From positions 558,001-622,000 of the forward strand of contig NZ_JAGGQG010000002.1 of NCBI RefSeq assembly GCF_018613415.1: a stretch of 64,000 nt of DNA, in the 5' to 3' direction. The translations under genes were made by a program, and so were the position numbers. This DNA is from Bacillus sp. ISL-18 (GTDB taxonomy: Bacteria; Bacillota; Bacilli; Bacillales; Cytobacillaceae). Positions 45,137-56,500 of the stretch are shown piece after piece; the first letter of the stretch is position 1; the number at the start of each line of letters is the position of its first letter. The notes under the pieces are model-generated. The model was not told where the DNA came from, ran no database searches, and saw nothing but the letters and a program-made list of their open reading frames with translations.

Positions 45137-46975
45137 TTGAATATAAGAAATGATATACGTAATATAGCGATTATTGCCCACGTTGACCATGGTAAAACAA
45201 CGTTGGTGGACCAGCTGCTAAAACAATCTGGAACATTTCGTTCCAATGAGCATGTAGAAGAACGTGCAATGGATTCTAATGATTTAGAAAGAGAACGCGG
45301 AATCACGATCCTTGCAAAAAATACAGCGATTCAATATAAAGATACTCGTATCAACATCTTGGATACGCCAGGCCATGCTGATTTTGGCGGCGAAGTAGAA
45401 CGGATCATGAAGATGGTTGATGGAGTACTGCTTGTTGTTGATGCCTATGAAGGCTGTATGCCGCAAACACGTTTTGTCTTAAAGAAGGCTTTAGAACAAA
45501 ACTTAACTCCAATTGTTGTTGTCAATAAAATTGACCGTGATTTTGCCCGTCCATTAGAAGTAATTGATGAAGTATTAGATTTATTTATTGAGCTTGGGGC
45601 GAATGAAGACCAGCTTGAGTTCCCAGTTGTTTATGCCTCTGCGATCAATGGTACGGCAAGTACTGATCCTGAGAAACAAGACGAAAACATGAAGTCATTA
45701 TATGACATGATTGTAGAACATATCCCGGCACCAGTTGATAATAGTGATGAGCCGCTTCAATTTCAAGTAGCATTGCTTGATTATAATGATTATGTAGGCC
45801 GGATTGGAATCGGACGTGTATTCCGCGGTACAATGAAGGTTGGACAGCAGGTAGCTCTAATGAAGCTTGATGGTTCTGTTAAGCAGTTCCGTGTTACCAA
45901 AATCTTCGGATTCTTTGGCTTAAAGCGTCAAGAAATTGAAGAGGCAAAAGCAGGAGACCTGATTGCCGTTTCTGGTATGGAGGACATTAATGTTGGTGAA
46001 ACGGTTTGTCCTGTTGAACATCAAGAAGCGCTGCCGATCTTACGAATTGATGAACCTACTTTGCAAATGACATTTGTAGTCAATAACAGTCCATTTGCCG
46101 GTAGAGAAGGTAAGTATTTGACTTCTAGAAAGATTGAAGAAAGACTTCGTTCTCAGTTGCAGACAGATGTCAGCTTACGCGTAGATAATACAGATTCACC
46201 AGATGCTTGGATTGTTTCTGGTCGTGGTGAGCTCCATTTATCGATTCTAATCGAAAATATGCGTCGTGAAGGCTACGAGCTACAGGTTTCTAAACCAGAA
46301 GTAATTGTAAAAGAAATTGATGGTGTTCGTTGTGAGCCTGTAGAACGTGTGCAAATTGATGTTCCTGAAGAGCATACAGGTGCCGTAATGGAATCAATTG
46401 GAGCCCGCAAAGGTGAAATGCTTGATATGATTAATAATGGCTCAGGTCAAGTTCGCTTAATCTTTAATGTACCTGCGCGAGGATTAATTGGTTACACAAC
46501 AGAATTTTTAACGATGACTCGTGGTTATGGAATTATTAATCACACGTTTGATAGTTACCAGCCTATGCTTCAAGGACAAGTCGGCGGAAGACGTCAAGGT
46601 GTTCTTGTTTCAATGGAATCAGGAAAAGCTTCTACTTATGGAATTATGCAGGTTGAGGACCGTGGTACGATTTTCGTTGAACCTGGTACTGATATATATG
46701 AAGGAATGATCGTTGGGGAGCACACTCGTGAAAACGATATTACCGTTAATATCACGAAGGTAAAGCATGCAACTAACATTCGTTCTGCAAACAAAGATCA
46801 AACGTCTGTCATTAAAAAACCTAGGATTATGACATTAGAAGAATCATTAGAATACTTAAATGACGATGAATATTGTGAAGTCACACCTGAGTCGATTCGT
46901 TTAAGAAAGAAAATCCTTGACAAAAATGAACGGGAAAGAATGGCTAAAAAGAAAAAAATTGCTGAATTGAGTTAA
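45137..46975 (+). CDS. typA: Translational GTPase TypA/BipA
   Basis: 612 residues. GTPase motifs [17 protein letters not shown] and NKIDR, followed by EF-G-like domains and the BipA C-terminal domain. It binds ribosomes and helps assembly at low temperature. Start TTG follows AGGAGTGG. The sequence is close to B. subtilis YlaG throughout. Confidence 0.95.
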   Translation: MNIRNDIRNIAIIAHVDHGKTTLVDQLLKQSGTFRSNEHVEERAMDSNDLERERGITILAKNTAIQYKDTRINILDTPGHADFGGEVERIMKMVDGVLLVVDAYEGCMPQTRFVLKKALEQNLTPIVVVNKIDRDFARPLEVIDEVLDLFIELGANEDQLEFPVVYASAINGTASTDPEKQDENMKSLYDMIVEHIPAPVDNSDEPLQFQVALLDYNDYVGRIGIGRVFRGTMKVGQQVALMKLDGSVKQFRVTKIFGFFGLKRQEIEEAKAGDLIAVSGMEDINVGETVCPVEHQEALPILRIDEPTLQMTFVVNNSPFAGREGKYLTSRKIEERLRSQLQTDVSLRVDNTDSPDAWIVSGRGELHLSILIENMRREGYELQVSKPEVIVKEIDGVRCEPVERVQIDVPEEHTGAVMESIGARKGEMLDMINNGSGQVRLIFNVPARGLIGYTTEFLTMTRGYGIINHTFDSYQPMLQGQVGGRRQGVLVSMESGKASTYGIMQVEDRGTIFVEPGTDIYEGMIVGEHTRENDITVNITKVKHATNIRSANKDQTSVIKKPRIMTLEESLEYLNDDEYCEVTPESIRLRKKILDKNERERMAKKKKIAELS

Positions 46976-46995
46976 CAATTGAGAGGTGCAAACCC

Positions 46996-47325
46996 GTGGA
47001 AGAATTAAAATCTTTCTCTCCCAGTTTAAGATTTTTTATTGAACTTACGAACGATATTGAAACTGGTGTTATTTTACAATATATCTTTATTGTTATTTTA
47101 TCAGTCATTGTTTATCGTTTAGGTTTTGCAAAAAAGCTGCCCCTTGGCAAAAATATTGTAATCTATTTCAGCCTATGTATTGGATGCTTAATGTTGCTGT
47201 TTTTCTCTTACGCATTACCAATTGCGGAAGGTTTGGGTGTCGCGGCGGTATTATTAATCATTTATAAAATCCGTCTCCATCAATCGAAAAAACAGGCGAA
47301 TAGTGAAGCAGCAGGGGGGGAATAG
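46996..47325 (+). CDS. ylaH: YlaH-like membrane protein
   Basis: 109 residues with three hydrophobic segments (about 26-43, 52-72 and 74-92), matching YlaH by size and place after typA. Start GTG with GAGAGGTG upstream. Function unknown. The next gene begins 1 base after its stop. Confidence 0.78.
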   Translation: MEELKSFSPSLRFFIELTNDIETGVILQYIFIVILSVIVYRLGFAKKLPLGKNIVIYFSLCIGCLMLLFFSYALPIAEGLGVAAVLLIIYKIRLHQSKKQANSEAAGGE

Positions 47326-47326
47326 A

Positions 47327-47617
47327 ATGCAATCCTTACAGGATGCACTTTATAATTGGCTCACGATAAAAGTGGTTTGTGATGCCCGCCCTGATGACAG
47401 AGCAGCGATTGAAACACTTGATTTCTTTGAGGAAATGCTCACTACACAGCATTCTGTCTCCACTATCGAAATAACAAAAGATGATCTGATGTATTATATT
47501 TCGTATCAACAGGGAGAGGAAACGAAAAAGGGTCGTTATCCCCGCGAATTAATTGAAATCATGATCAACCAAATTAATCAAGAGCCCGAAAAGTATAAGG
47601 ACTATCCGAATGATTAA
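47327..47617 (+). CDS. Conserved hypothetical protein
   Basis: 96-residue soluble acidic protein (MQSLQDALYNWLTIKVVCDA, then TIEITKDDLMYYISY). No named family known to me. AGGGGGG ribosome site lies within the end of ylaH, so the two are coupled. An inverted repeat GCTGCAG/CTGCAGC at 47617-47640 follows, without a T run. Confidence 0.7.
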   Translation: MQSLQDALYNWLTIKVVCDARPDDRAAIETLDFFEEMLTTQHSVSTIEITKDDLMYYISYQQGEETKKGRYPRELIEIMINQINQEPEKYKDYPND

Positions 47618-47660
47618 AGCTGCAGAACTGTAGAGCTGCAGCTGGATATTTAAAATAAGT

Positions 47661-47900
47661 TGTGTTAAGGTTATTGTTGATTTTTAGCATGTTGATTGGA
47701 GCGGAAGGCGGCGAAGACTCCTCGAAAATGCTATCGCATTTCCTTCGTGCGTGTGCGGATTCGAGGATGCAAATTCAAAGTCCTGCGGGAGTACGGGGCA
47801 GGGGAGACCCCACAGGCGCACATGCGCCGAGGAGGCTCCCCGGCACGCCCGCGGAAAGCGAAGCCGCCTGGAGTGGAAATCAACATTCAAGATTAACACA
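47661..47900. repeat. GC-rich Bacillaceae repeat element
   Basis: 240 bases, far richer in GC than the neighbours, bounded by imperfect inverted repeats: TGTGTTAA...TGTTGATTT at 47661-47683 and its complement at 47878-47900. An inner GTTGATTGGAGCGG and GGAGTGGAAATCAAC also pair. It can fold on itself over its length. Elements with the core GCGGGAGTACGGGGCAGGGG and GACCCCACAGGCGCAC are scattered in many Bacillaceae genomes. It encodes no protein; frames in it are by chance. Confidence 0.75.
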
Positions 47901-47968
47901 GCCTAAAATAAAGAACGCTTGTATACGTTGGTATACAAGCGTTTTATATTTGATTCACTAACTAATAC

Positions 47969-48169
47969 TCACCATTCATCCTTATCAGATTTGGGACGGT
48001 ATAAGTGGAAATTACCTGAATCCCTTCGTGCATTTGTTTTGTCAGCAATTCTAACACTGCAGTCATTACACATATATGTATGAATGGGACGATTCCGAAG
48101 TCGTTTAGCAATTAAGGATTCATCGTCTATAGGTTCGATCTTATCGCAAATCACACATTTGACTCTCAT
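47969..48169 (-). CDS. ylaI: YlaI zinc-ribbon protein (DUF2197)
   Basis: 66 residues with two CxxC knuckles (CVIC and CNDC), a small zinc ribbon. Matches YlaI. Function unknown. Minus strand, RBS AAAGAGGTGC. Confidence 0.85.
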   Translation of the reverse strand: MRVKCVICDKIEPIDDESLIAKRLRNRPIHTYMCNDCSVRIADKTNARRDSGNFHLYRPKSDKDEW

Positions 48170-48337
48170 TCAAGCACCTCTTTCATTCTTCTTTCGAATA
48201 ACAGAATGTTTGTATTATAGTATACCATGACAATTCAACTACTGGTAAATCAATTGGTTAGAGTTGATGAAAAATAGGGATAGTAGTAATATGAGAATAT
48301 CTGTTTTTTATAGGAATAATTAAAGGGGTTGTGTAAT

Positions 48338-48793
48338 ATGGCAAATCAAGTAGAACCAAAGCTAATTCAGCCATTATTTGATGAACTGCAAAAAGAACGC
48401 TTCGTCACTTTGGCTACGATTGATTATGAAACAGGCGGTCCGAATGTGAGTGCAATATCCTGGGTGCTGGCTAAAGACGAAGGCACCATTTATTTTGCGG
48501 TTGATAATCGTTCTAGGATTTTAGAAAATATCAATAAAAATAATCAAGTAGTGATTAATTTAATTGCAAATGAATCTACTTACTCGATTCAGGGGCAAGC
48601 GCGTGTTAAAGAAGAACGATTACAAGATGTTCCATTGAAATTGGCAATGGTAGAAGTTTTAATTAATGAAGTGAGAGATGTTATGTTTTACGGATCCAAA
48701 ATTGTGACAGAAGTTCAGTATGATAAAACCTATGATAAGAAAGCGGCTGAAAGACTTGATAAGCAAGTCATGGATGCAATGAAAAAAGCTTAG
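48338..48793 (+). CDS. PPOX-like flavin-binding protein
   Basis: 151 residues of the split-barrel pyridoxamine-5-phosphate-oxidase fold (RFVTLATIDYETGGPNVSAI, IYFAVDNRSRILENI). The family binds FMN or F420; the real reaction is unknown. Start ATG 48338, about 10 bases after AAAGGGG. It is followed by a terminator inside its stop codon. Confidence 0.78.
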   Translation: MANQVEPKLIQPLFDELQKERFVTLATIDYETGGPNVSAISWVLAKDEGTIYFAVDNRSRILENINKNNQVVINLIANESTYSIQGQARVKEERLQDVPLKLAMVEVLINEVRDVMFYGSKIVTEVQYDKTYDKKAAERLDKQVMDAMKKA

Positions 48794-48812
48794 TGAAAAC
48801 TAAGCTTTTTTG
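48783..48812 (+). terminator. Terminator of the PPOX-like gene
   Basis: AAAAAGCTTAG/CTAAGCTTTTT stem (48783-48793 with 48800-48810). Confidence 0.9.
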
Positions 48813-48838
48813 TATATGATGGGTGAATGCTGCATGTT

Positions 48839-49426
48839 TTACTTGTAGTGATTGGATTGGTCCTCTTGTTCTTCATTGAGTTTCTTTTCTTCCTTACCTT
48901 TAAGCTTTCGGTCCGGTTTTTCAGTTGCGTTTTTCGGACTTGGTGTGATTAAATCGCCAGGTACTTCAGGTATTAATCGACCTGCTACATCGGCCAGTTC
49001 CTCCATAATCCCGCGTATGGGCCTTCCTTTTTTAATATCGGCTTGTATTTCCCGTAAACGCTGATTGGTGTCGGCATCTGCCACAACAATCGCATTGGCC
49101 CCATATGGATCCTTTCTTAAACTTTCTGCAACAGAATACTTAATGGAGCCAACCTGTGAACGATCAATTTTCGCATCGACATCAATTCCAACAATGGCAT
49201 ATTTTCCCAAAACTACTGCCGTTGCATCCGACACGTTTGGAATACTAGTTGCAAGCTCAACGAGACGTTTGGAAATTTCCTGCCCGGATTTCCGGTCTAC
49301 GTGGTTAATATAACTGTTCTTAACGTTCACTAGTTGATTGCCGCTATTGGCATTCTCCTTATGATCCGCAATGCTGCAGCCTGTTAAAAGTAAACTGATG
49401 GCAGTTATTAAAAGATTTTTTTTCAA
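48839..49426 (-). CDS. ylaJ: YhcN/YlaJ family spore lipoprotein
   Basis: 195 residues: signal with lipobox LLTGC, then the YhcN/YlaJ domain (GKYAIVGIDVDAKIDRSQVG, LRKDPYGANAIVVADAD) and a charged C-terminal tail. The family is made during sporulation and belongs to the inner spore membrane. RBS GGAGGTGG. Convergent with the PPOX-like gene. Confidence 0.88.
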   Translation of the reverse strand: MKKNLLITAISLLLTGCSIADHKENANSGNQLVNVKNSYINHVDRKSGQEISKRLVELATSIPNVSDATAVVLGKYAIVGIDVDAKIDRSQVGSIKYSVAESLRKDPYGANAIVVADADTNQRLREIQADIKKGRPIRGIMEELADVAGRLIPEVPGDLITPSPKNATEKPDRKLKGKEEKKLNEEQEDQSNHYK

Positions 49427-49636
49427 TATAATCCACCTCCTAGATGACTTATTGCTGGTTAAATGGGCTTGAACAGTAGACTCTCATACAAGTTATATTG
49501 TCCTAATAACAATTATTGTGCGGAACGTCTTCTATCTTTATTCCAATAAACATATATTTTACCAAAGTCCAATCTAGCAAAGGGTTGTTGAAACTAATTT
49601 AACAAGCCATACACCAGTGAACCAGGAGGCGTTGCT

Positions 49637-50965
49637 TTGAGTAAAATATACGTGTTAGATACAAATGTCTTGCTCCAAGACCCGTATTCCATTTATTCGT
49701 TTGAAGACAATGAAGTTGTGATTCCCGCAGTGGTCCTTGAAGAAGTGGACTCAAAGAAAAGATATATGGATGAAGTTGGCAGAAATGCCCGGCAGGTTTC
49801 GCGTTTGATTGATGGTTTACGGGCCGAAGGAAAACTTTATGAAAAAATTCCTCTTGAGAATGGGGGAACCATTAGGATCGAGTTAAACCACCGATCTTTC
49901 CACGAACTACAAGATATATTTGTAGAAAAAACAAATGATAATCGGATCCTAGCAGTGGCAAAGAATTTATACTTAGAGGAACAAGCAAAAGAAAATGGTA
50001 AGCCAGTAATAATCGTTAGCAAGGATGCGTTAGTACGAGTAAAAGCAGATGCGATTGGGCTAACAGCAGAGGACTTTTTAAATGACAGAGTGGTTGAAGT
50101 GGAACATATTTATACAGGTTTTTTTGAATTACAGCTTCCGATTGAATTATTAGGCCGTTTTTATGAAAAAGGCGAGTTATCACTTTCTGAGGTAGCTAAC
50201 CATCCGTTCTATCCAAATCAATTCCTAATCATGAAGGATATCCTTGGCAGTTCTGCTTCCGCAATCGGAATGGTTGATAAAACCAGTAAGAAAGTAAAAA
50301 AGTTAACATTAAATCAAGAGCATGTATGGGGAATACACTCACGTAACGTGCAACAGACGATGGCGATTGAATTATTGTTACGAAAGGATATCCCGCTTGT
50401 TACCTTAACTGGTAAAGCTGGAACAGGGAAAACCTTGCTTGCACTTGCATCTGGTTTGATGCAAACGGAGGATTTTAGAGAATACAAAAAGCTTTTGGTG
50501 GCAAGACCGATTGTGCCTGTGGGAAAAGATCTTGGATTTTTGCCAGGAGAAAAACAAGAAAAACTCAGACCTTGGATGCAGCCCATTTACGATAACTTAG
50601 AATATCTATTTAATACGAAGAAGCCAGGAGAGCTTGATGCAATTTTAGCCGGCATGGGCTCCATTGAGGTAGAGGCATTAACCTATATCCGCGGTCGAAG
50701 CCTGCCAAAGCAGTTTATTATTATCGATGAGGCACAAAACTTAACCAAGCATGAAGTGAAAACCATTTTAACAAGGGTAGGAGAAGGCAGTAAGATTGTA
50801 TTAATGGGGGATCCTGAACAGATTGACCATCCATATCTTGATGCCTATAACAATGGATTAACGTATGTAGTAGAGAAATTTAAAGACCAGGAAATTTCGG
50901 GACACGTTAAGTTGCTAAAAGGGGAACGCTCAGGCTTGGCACGCTTGGCAGCTGATTTGCTTTAG
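49637..50965 (+). CDS. ylaK: PIN-PhoH ATPase YlaK (PhoH2)
   Basis: 442 residues: N-terminal PIN nuclease domain (VLDTNVLLQDP, then NDNRILAVAKNL) and C-terminal PhoH ATPase (Walker A GKAGTGKT, Walker B FIIIDEAQN). PhoH2 proteins of this design unwind and cut RNA in other bacteria. Start TTG 7 bases after AGGAGG. Confidence 0.9.
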   Translation: MSKIYVLDTNVLLQDPYSIYSFEDNEVVIPAVVLEEVDSKKRYMDEVGRNARQVSRLIDGLRAEGKLYEKIPLENGGTIRIELNHRSFHELQDIFVEKTNDNRILAVAKNLYLEEQAKENGKPVIIVSKDALVRVKADAIGLTAEDFLNDRVVEVEHIYTGFFELQLPIELLGRFYEKGELSLSEVANHPFYPNQFLIMKDILGSSASAIGMVDKTSKKVKKLTLNQEHVWGIHSRNVQQTMAIELLLRKDIPLVTLTGKAGTGKTLLALASGLMQTEDFREYKKLLVARPIVPVGKDLGFLPGEKQEKLRPWMQPIYDNLEYLFNTKKPGELDAILAGMGSIEVEALTYIRGRSLPKQFIIIDEAQNLTKHEVKTILTRVGEGSKIVLMGDPEQIDHPYLDAYNNGLTYVVEKFKDQEISGHVKLLKGERSGLARLAADLL

Positions 50966-50983
50966 GAGAGAGCTGCACCTATT

Positions 50984-51013
50984 ATAAACGGGTGCCAATT
51001 GGCACCCGTTTAT
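50984..51013. terminator. 30-bp perfect palindrome between ylaK and 51034
   Basis: A perfect 30-bp inverted repeat (arms ATAAACGGGTGCCAA and its complement) between two converging genes. There is no T run, yet its position suggests bidirectional termination or RNA stabilisation. Confidence 0.6.
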
Positions 51014-51033
51014 GCAGGAATTACAAAATGTGC

Positions 51034-51531
51034 TTATTTAATGGTAAATCTGGTTACATTTGTAATGGGGGTATCTTTATTAGAGCCATCACCATAATAA
51101 ATATGGACGGGGCCATTAGAAGTTAATGGTTTCCCATTTTTTGAGTAACCTAATATAAGGTTATATGCCGTTTCCAGTGGAAACTCAATTTCCTCCGTTG
51201 TGGTGTGAACAATCAAGCTTTTCGCTTCAGGAGCTGGCTCCGAATTTAACAAAAAAGGTTTAAATGGAATTCCGAAAGTACCTGTCAATACCTTTTCTTT
51301 TTCAAATTTCTTTTCGGTCTTTAATGTTGGCGGATAAATTGCCCCTTCCATTATTTCACGGTCCCAGTGTTTAGAGACTGCCTTTGTGTAGGCCTCGACG
51401 GAATCGGAAGTCTCCTTTACTTGTGAGAAGTAAGTGGTTAAATCAACCCGGCGGTCGTCAAAAATCCAAACTCCGGGATCAAGCGTAATTGTAAATTTTA
51501 CATTCCCTGTTATAGTTAAAATGTTTTCCAT
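51034..51531 (-). CDS. Conserved hypothetical protein
   Basis: 165 residues, soluble. DPGVWIFDDRRVDLTTYF near the start, then SLIVHTTTEEIEFPLETAYN and HIYYGDGSNKDTPI. I cannot place it in a family. Start ATG 51531, 7 bases after AGGGGG; ATG 51534 also possible. Confidence 0.65.
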   Translation of the reverse strand: MENILTITGNVKFTITLDPGVWIFDDRRVDLTTYFSQVKETSDSVEAYTKAVSKHWDREIMEGAIYPPTLKTEKKFEKEKVLTGTFGIPFKPFLLNSEPAPEAKSLIVHTTTEEIEFPLETAYNLILGYSKNGKPLTSNGPVHIYYGDGSNKDTPITNVTRFTIK

Positions 51532-51764
51532 CATCCATCCCCCTCAAATCTTGCCTTTTGGGCGTTTGTCTTTCCATAACCACTAACTTTTACGAAAAAA
51601 CCTATATTTGAATATCAATCATTATAATACCGCTTTCTTAGTATAGCTTTTTTTTGCTTTATTGTCATAAAAGTAACTCCTTTTGTCATTGTTCTTGCAA
51701 TTTCGTGGTGTAAACGGTAAAATTTATAGATAAGTTGAATTATCGCTCTGAAATGGGGGGATCA

Positions 51765-52049
51765 ATGTTGGCGTCTGAAATGATCGTGAATCACCATGAA
51801 AAAGCCTATGCCTTGCTCCAGGCTGACGCTGAAAAGATATTAAAGCTTATCAAAGTGCAAATGGACAATCTCACGATGCCTCAATGCCCTCTTTATGAAG
51901 AGGTATTGGATACACAAATGTTTGGCCTTTCAAGAGAAATAGACTTTGCTGTACGATTAGGCTTAATAGATGGTAAGGATGGGAAGACAATTTTAGATCA
52001 ATTAGAGAGAGAATTGTCTGCTCTTCATGATGCGTCCTTAAAAAAATAA
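51765..52049 (+). CDS. ylaN: YlaN (UPF0358)
   Basis: 94 residues matching YlaN nearly throughout ([38 protein letters not shown]). YlaN is essential at low iron in B. subtilis and has been reported to bind Fur and relieve its repression. ATG 51765 has GGGGGG 4 bases upstream; the adjacent TTG 51768 (7 bases) could be the true start. Confidence 0.92.
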   Translation: MLASEMIVNHHEKAYALLQADAEKILKLIKVQMDNLTMPQCPLYEEVLDTQMFGLSREIDFAVRLGLIDGKDGKTILDQLERELSALHDASLKK

Positions 52050-52061
52050 TGTATAAATAAG

Positions 52062-52098
52062 AACTCAAACAATACATAGTAATGTTTGGGTTTTTTAT
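52062..52098 (+). terminator. Terminator of ylaN
   Basis: AACTCAAACA/TGTTTGGGTT stem, T6 tail. Confidence 0.85.
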
Positions 52099-52236
52099 TA
52101 TACATAACAGAAATAATATTTTAACTCTTCATTATTAAAATATTGTAACAAAGGAGAATTTCCTCAAGTATTGCCGCGTATTTTCTATTATAATAGAATG
52201 GTATTCTATCAATTTTTGAAAATGAGGACGTCTTAA

Positions 52237-53445
52237 ATGCTGAAAAAAATAGTAAAATCATATGATTATACGTTGATTATTGCCATAATCCTTTTGTGTG
52301 CGTTTGGACTTGTGATGATCTATAGTGCAAGTATGGCCTACGCAGTCCAACGGTACCAAGTAAAACCTGACTTTTTCTACCAAAGGCAAAAAATATTTTT
52401 ATTATTCTTTGCTGTAATCTTTCTCATAACAGCATTAGTTCCTTATAAAATAATGAATTTTACGAAATGGTTTCAGGCACCAATGGTCATTGCCTCAATT
52501 GTTTCATTACTAGGCCTTTTTGTTTTTGGACAAGTAAAGAACAATGCCCAAAGCTGGTATCAAATTGGCTCCTTTCTTTTACAGCCATCTGAATTTGTAA
52601 AACTGGGTGTCATCATCTATTTGGCATCAGTTTATGCAAAAAAACAACCGTATATTAACCAGTTCAATAAGGGGGTACTTCCGCCTTTAGTATATCTATT
52701 TATTGTCTGTGCTATGATTGCCGCTCAGCCAGACTTTGGGACAGCTGTGATTATTGCAGCGATTGCCTGTACCATTATTATCGCCTCTGGTATGAATTTA
52801 AAAACCATCTCGAAATTAGCTTTAATGGTTCTTATCGTTGCCCTGCCGCTTATTCTTGTCTCCTGGGGAAAACTATTTTCACCGGAACAAATGAGCCGTT
52901 TTGAAGTAATGGGCAATCCTTTTGATGAAAAATATGTAAAGGATGCCGGCTTCCATTTGGCGAATTCATTTATTGCGATTGGCTCGGGCGGAGTAAATGG
53001 ACTCGGTCTGGGAAAAAGTATTCAAAAACTAGGGTATCTGCCAGAGTCCCATACGGACTTTATTATGGCTATCATTGCCGAAGAATTAGGTATTTGGGGT
53101 GTGGGTTTTGTTATTCTCCTCCTCTCCTATATTGTTTTACGCGGAATTCATATCGGGATGAAATGCAAAGACCCGTTTGGCAGTTTATTAGCATTTGGTA
53201 TCTCTAGTATGATTGGCATTCAGTCTTTTATTAACTTGGCAGGGGTATCTGGTGTTATTCCACTGACCGGTGTACCGCTTCCTTTTATCAGTTATGGCGG
53301 GTCATCGCTGTTAATGCTTGCAGGGGCTACTGGCATACTTGTAAATGTTTCGATGTTTGTGAAATATGAAAGTAAATATAAAAATAAACAAGGCCAAACT
53401 GACAAAAAGCTTAAGACTGAGGATGGAAAGGTTTATTATCTTTAA
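52237..53445 (+). CDS. ftsW: SEDS glycosyltransferase FtsW
   Basis: 402 residues, ten membrane helices. Family motifs: QPDFGTA, the C-terminal GVIPLTGVPLPFISYGGSS, and EELGIWG. It polymerises septal peptidoglycan with a class B PBP during division. Start ATG after GAGGA. It stands between ylaN and pycA as in B. subtilis. Confidence 0.93.
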   Translation: MLKKIVKSYDYTLIIAIILLCAFGLVMIYSASMAYAVQRYQVKPDFFYQRQKIFLLFFAVIFLITALVPYKIMNFTKWFQAPMVIASIVSLLGLFVFGQVKNNAQSWYQIGSFLLQPSEFVKLGVIIYLASVYAKKQPYINQFNKGVLPPLVYLFIVCAMIAAQPDFGTAVIIAAIACTIIIASGMNLKTISKLALMVLIVALPLILVSWGKLFSPEQMSRFEVMGNPFDEKYVKDAGFHLANSFIAIGSGGVNGLGLGKSIQKLGYLPESHTDFIMAIIAEELGIWGVGFVILLLSYIVLRGIHIGMKCKDPFGSLLAFGISSMIGIQSFINLAGVSGVIPLTGVPLPFISYGGSSLLMLAGATGILVNVSMFVKYESKYKNKQGQTDKKLKTEDGKVYYL

Positions 53446-53446
53446 T

Positions 53447-53482
53447 GAAAACGCTGGGGAATTAAGTTCCCTTGCGTTTTTA
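53447..53482 (+). terminator. Terminator of ftsW
   Basis: AAACGC..GGGAA / TTCCC..GCGTTT interrupted stem, followed by TTTAA. Confidence 0.7.
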
Positions 53483-53510
53483 AAAATACATAGAATACGA
53501 GGTGCGTTTC

Positions 53511-56500
53511 ATGACTAGACAGATTAATAAAATATTGGTTGCTAATCGTGGGGAGATTGCGATTAGGGTTTTTCGTGCTTGTACTGAACTGAATATTCGG
53601 ACAGTTGCTATTTATTCGAAAGAAGACTCGGGCTCTTATCATCGATATAAAGCAGATGAGGCCTATTTAGTAGGTGAAGGAAAAAAACCAATCGATGCCT
53701 ATTTAGACATTGATGGGATTATTGCCATTGCTAAAAAAAGCGGTGTGAATGCGATTCACCCTGGTTATGGCTTCTTATCAGAAAACATTCATTTTGCTAG
53801 ACGCTGTGAAGAAGAGGGGATTATATTTATTGGACCTGCTTCTAACCACTTGGATATGTTTGGGGACAAAGTAAAAGCAAGAACCCAGGCCGAACTCGCC
53901 CATATTCCTGTCATTCCAGGCAGTAACGGTCCTGTAAATGAGACTAGCGAGGTGGAGGAATTTGCTGCTGCACACGGCTTCCCTATTATTATCAAAGCCT
54001 CATTAGGCGGAGGCGGACGCGGGATGAGAATTGTTAAAAACAGTGCGGATGTGCGTGATGCCTTTGAACGAGCAAAATCTGAGGCTAAAGCTGCTTTTGG
54101 AAATGATGAAGTGTATGTGGAAAAATTCATTGAAAATCCCAAGCATATTGAGGTTCAAATCATCGGGGACCAGCATGGGAACATGGTGCATCTCTACGAT
54201 CGCGACTGTTCGGTTCAAAGGCGGCACCAAAAAGTAGTGGAGGTAGCTCCAAGTGTATCGATTTCTGAAGACCTGCGGAACTCGATCTGTCAAGCAGCAG
54301 TAAAATTAATGAGCAACGTACAATATTTAAATGCAGGTACAGTTGAATTTCTTGTTTCTGGTAATGATTATTATTTCATTGAGGTGAATCCGCGCGTACA
54401 AGTGGAGCATACTGTAACGGAGTTAGTTACTGGAGTTGATATCGTTCAAACGCAAATATTAATAGCCGAAGGGCATGAACTGCATGGCCCTATTATAGGT
54501 ATTCCTGCACAAGAGAAAATAAAGTTGAATGGTTTTGCTATTCAATCAAGGGTTACCACAGAAGACCCGCTCAACAATTTTATGCCTGATACAGGAAAAA
54601 TCATGGCTTATCGATCAGGCGGGGGATTTGGCGTACGTCTGGATGCGGGGAATGGTTTTCAAGGAGCAGTAATCACACCTTATTACGATTCTTTGCTTGT
54701 GAAGCTATCAACATGGGCATTAACGTTTGAACAAGCAGCAGCAAAGATGGTTCGTAATTTACAGGAGTTTAGGATAAGAGGAATCAAGACCAATATTCAA
54801 TTCCTAGAAAATGTCGTCAAGCATGAGAAGTTTAGAAATGGTGAATATGATACTTCGTTTATTGATACAACACCGGAATTATTTATTTTTCCCGTTAGTA
54901 AAGATAGAGGAACTAAATTATTAAGCTACATTGGAAATGTTACAGTAAATGGTTTTCCTGGGATTGAAAAAAAGAAAAGACCTGTTTTCACTCAACCTAG
55001 AATTCCGGCGCTAAAATTTGATGTCCCCTATCAAGATGGGACAAAGCAGATTTTGGATAAAGATGGACCTGATGGACTTGTCCAATGGATAAAAAATCAA
55101 AAGCAAGTATTATTAACAGATACAACCTATCGGGATGCCCATCAGTCCCTATTAGCGACGAGAATGCGGACAACTGATATTGTGCATATTGCCGAGGAAA
55201 CAGCCAAATTATTACCGAATTTATTTTCGTTTGAGATGTGGGGCGGGGCCACCTTTGATGTTGCCTATAGGTTCCTAAAGGAAGACCCGTGGGACCGCTT
55301 ATTAACGCTTCGAGAAAAAATTCCCAATGTTCTTTTTCAAATGTTGTTCCGCGGTGCAAATGCAGTGGGTTATAAGAACTATCCAGACAACTTAATCCGT
55401 GAATTTATCAATCAATCCGCTGCAGCAGGCATTGATGTTTTCCGGATTTTTGACAGTTTAAACTGGGTGAAGGGGATGGAAGTTGCCATTGATGCAGTCC
55501 GCCAGTCCGGAAAAATTGCCGAGGCAGCGATCTGTTATACAGGAGATATCTTGGATCCAACAAGAGTAAAGTATAATCTTGACTATTACCGAACATTAGC
55601 AAAAGAGTTGGAGCAGCAAGGTGCACATATACTGGCAATAAAAGATATGGCTGGTCTGTTAAAGCCGGAGGCAGCGTATCGGTTAGTATCCGAATTAAAA
55701 GCAACTGTCGATATCCCAATCCATCTCCATACCCACGATACAAGTGGAAATGGAATTTTTACGTATGCACGTGCAATAGATGGCGGAGTTGATATTGTTG
55801 ATACGGCTCTAAGTACAATGGCTGGATTGACATCGCAGCCAAGTGCTAACTCCTTATTTTATGCACTTGAGGGAAATACGAGAAAACCACAAGTAAACAT
55901 TGAGGCCCTTGAGAAGCTTTCCTATTACTGGGAGGATGTTCGCAAAGTGTATCATGATTTTGAAAGCGGAATGATGTCTCCTCATTCAGAAGTGTACCAG
56001 CATGAAATGCCGGGCGGGCAATATAGCAATCTTCAGCAGCAGGCTAAAGCAGTTGGGCTTGGGGATCAATGGGATGATGTAAAAGAAATGTATTCCCGAG
56101 TTAATAAAATGTTTGGGGACATTGTCAAAGTTACCCCTTCCTCAAAGGTTGTCGGGGATATGGCCTTATTTATGGTGCAAAATGAAATAACGGAGGAAGA
56201 TGTCCTCTTAAAGGGGGACAGTCTTGATTTCCCTGACTCTGTTGTTGAATTATTTGAAGGATATTTGGGGCAGCCATACGGTGGATTTCCTGAAGAACTT
56301 CAAAAAGTCATCCTAAAAGGAAAGAAGCCATTAGAAGTTCGACCTGGTGAATTGCTTGAGAATGTAAATTTTGAAAAGCTTAAGGAAGAGCTGTTTGAAG
56401 AACTTGGCAGACAAGTTACTGATTTTGAAATTTTATCTTATGCCCTCTATCCAAAGGTATTTATAGAGTATATCAGGGCAATCGAACGTTACGGAAATAT

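Noticed and set aside
47662..47961. Several open frames on both strands in GC-rich DNA
   Set aside because: They fall in the repeat element, where high GC removes stop codons; no RBS and no known protein.
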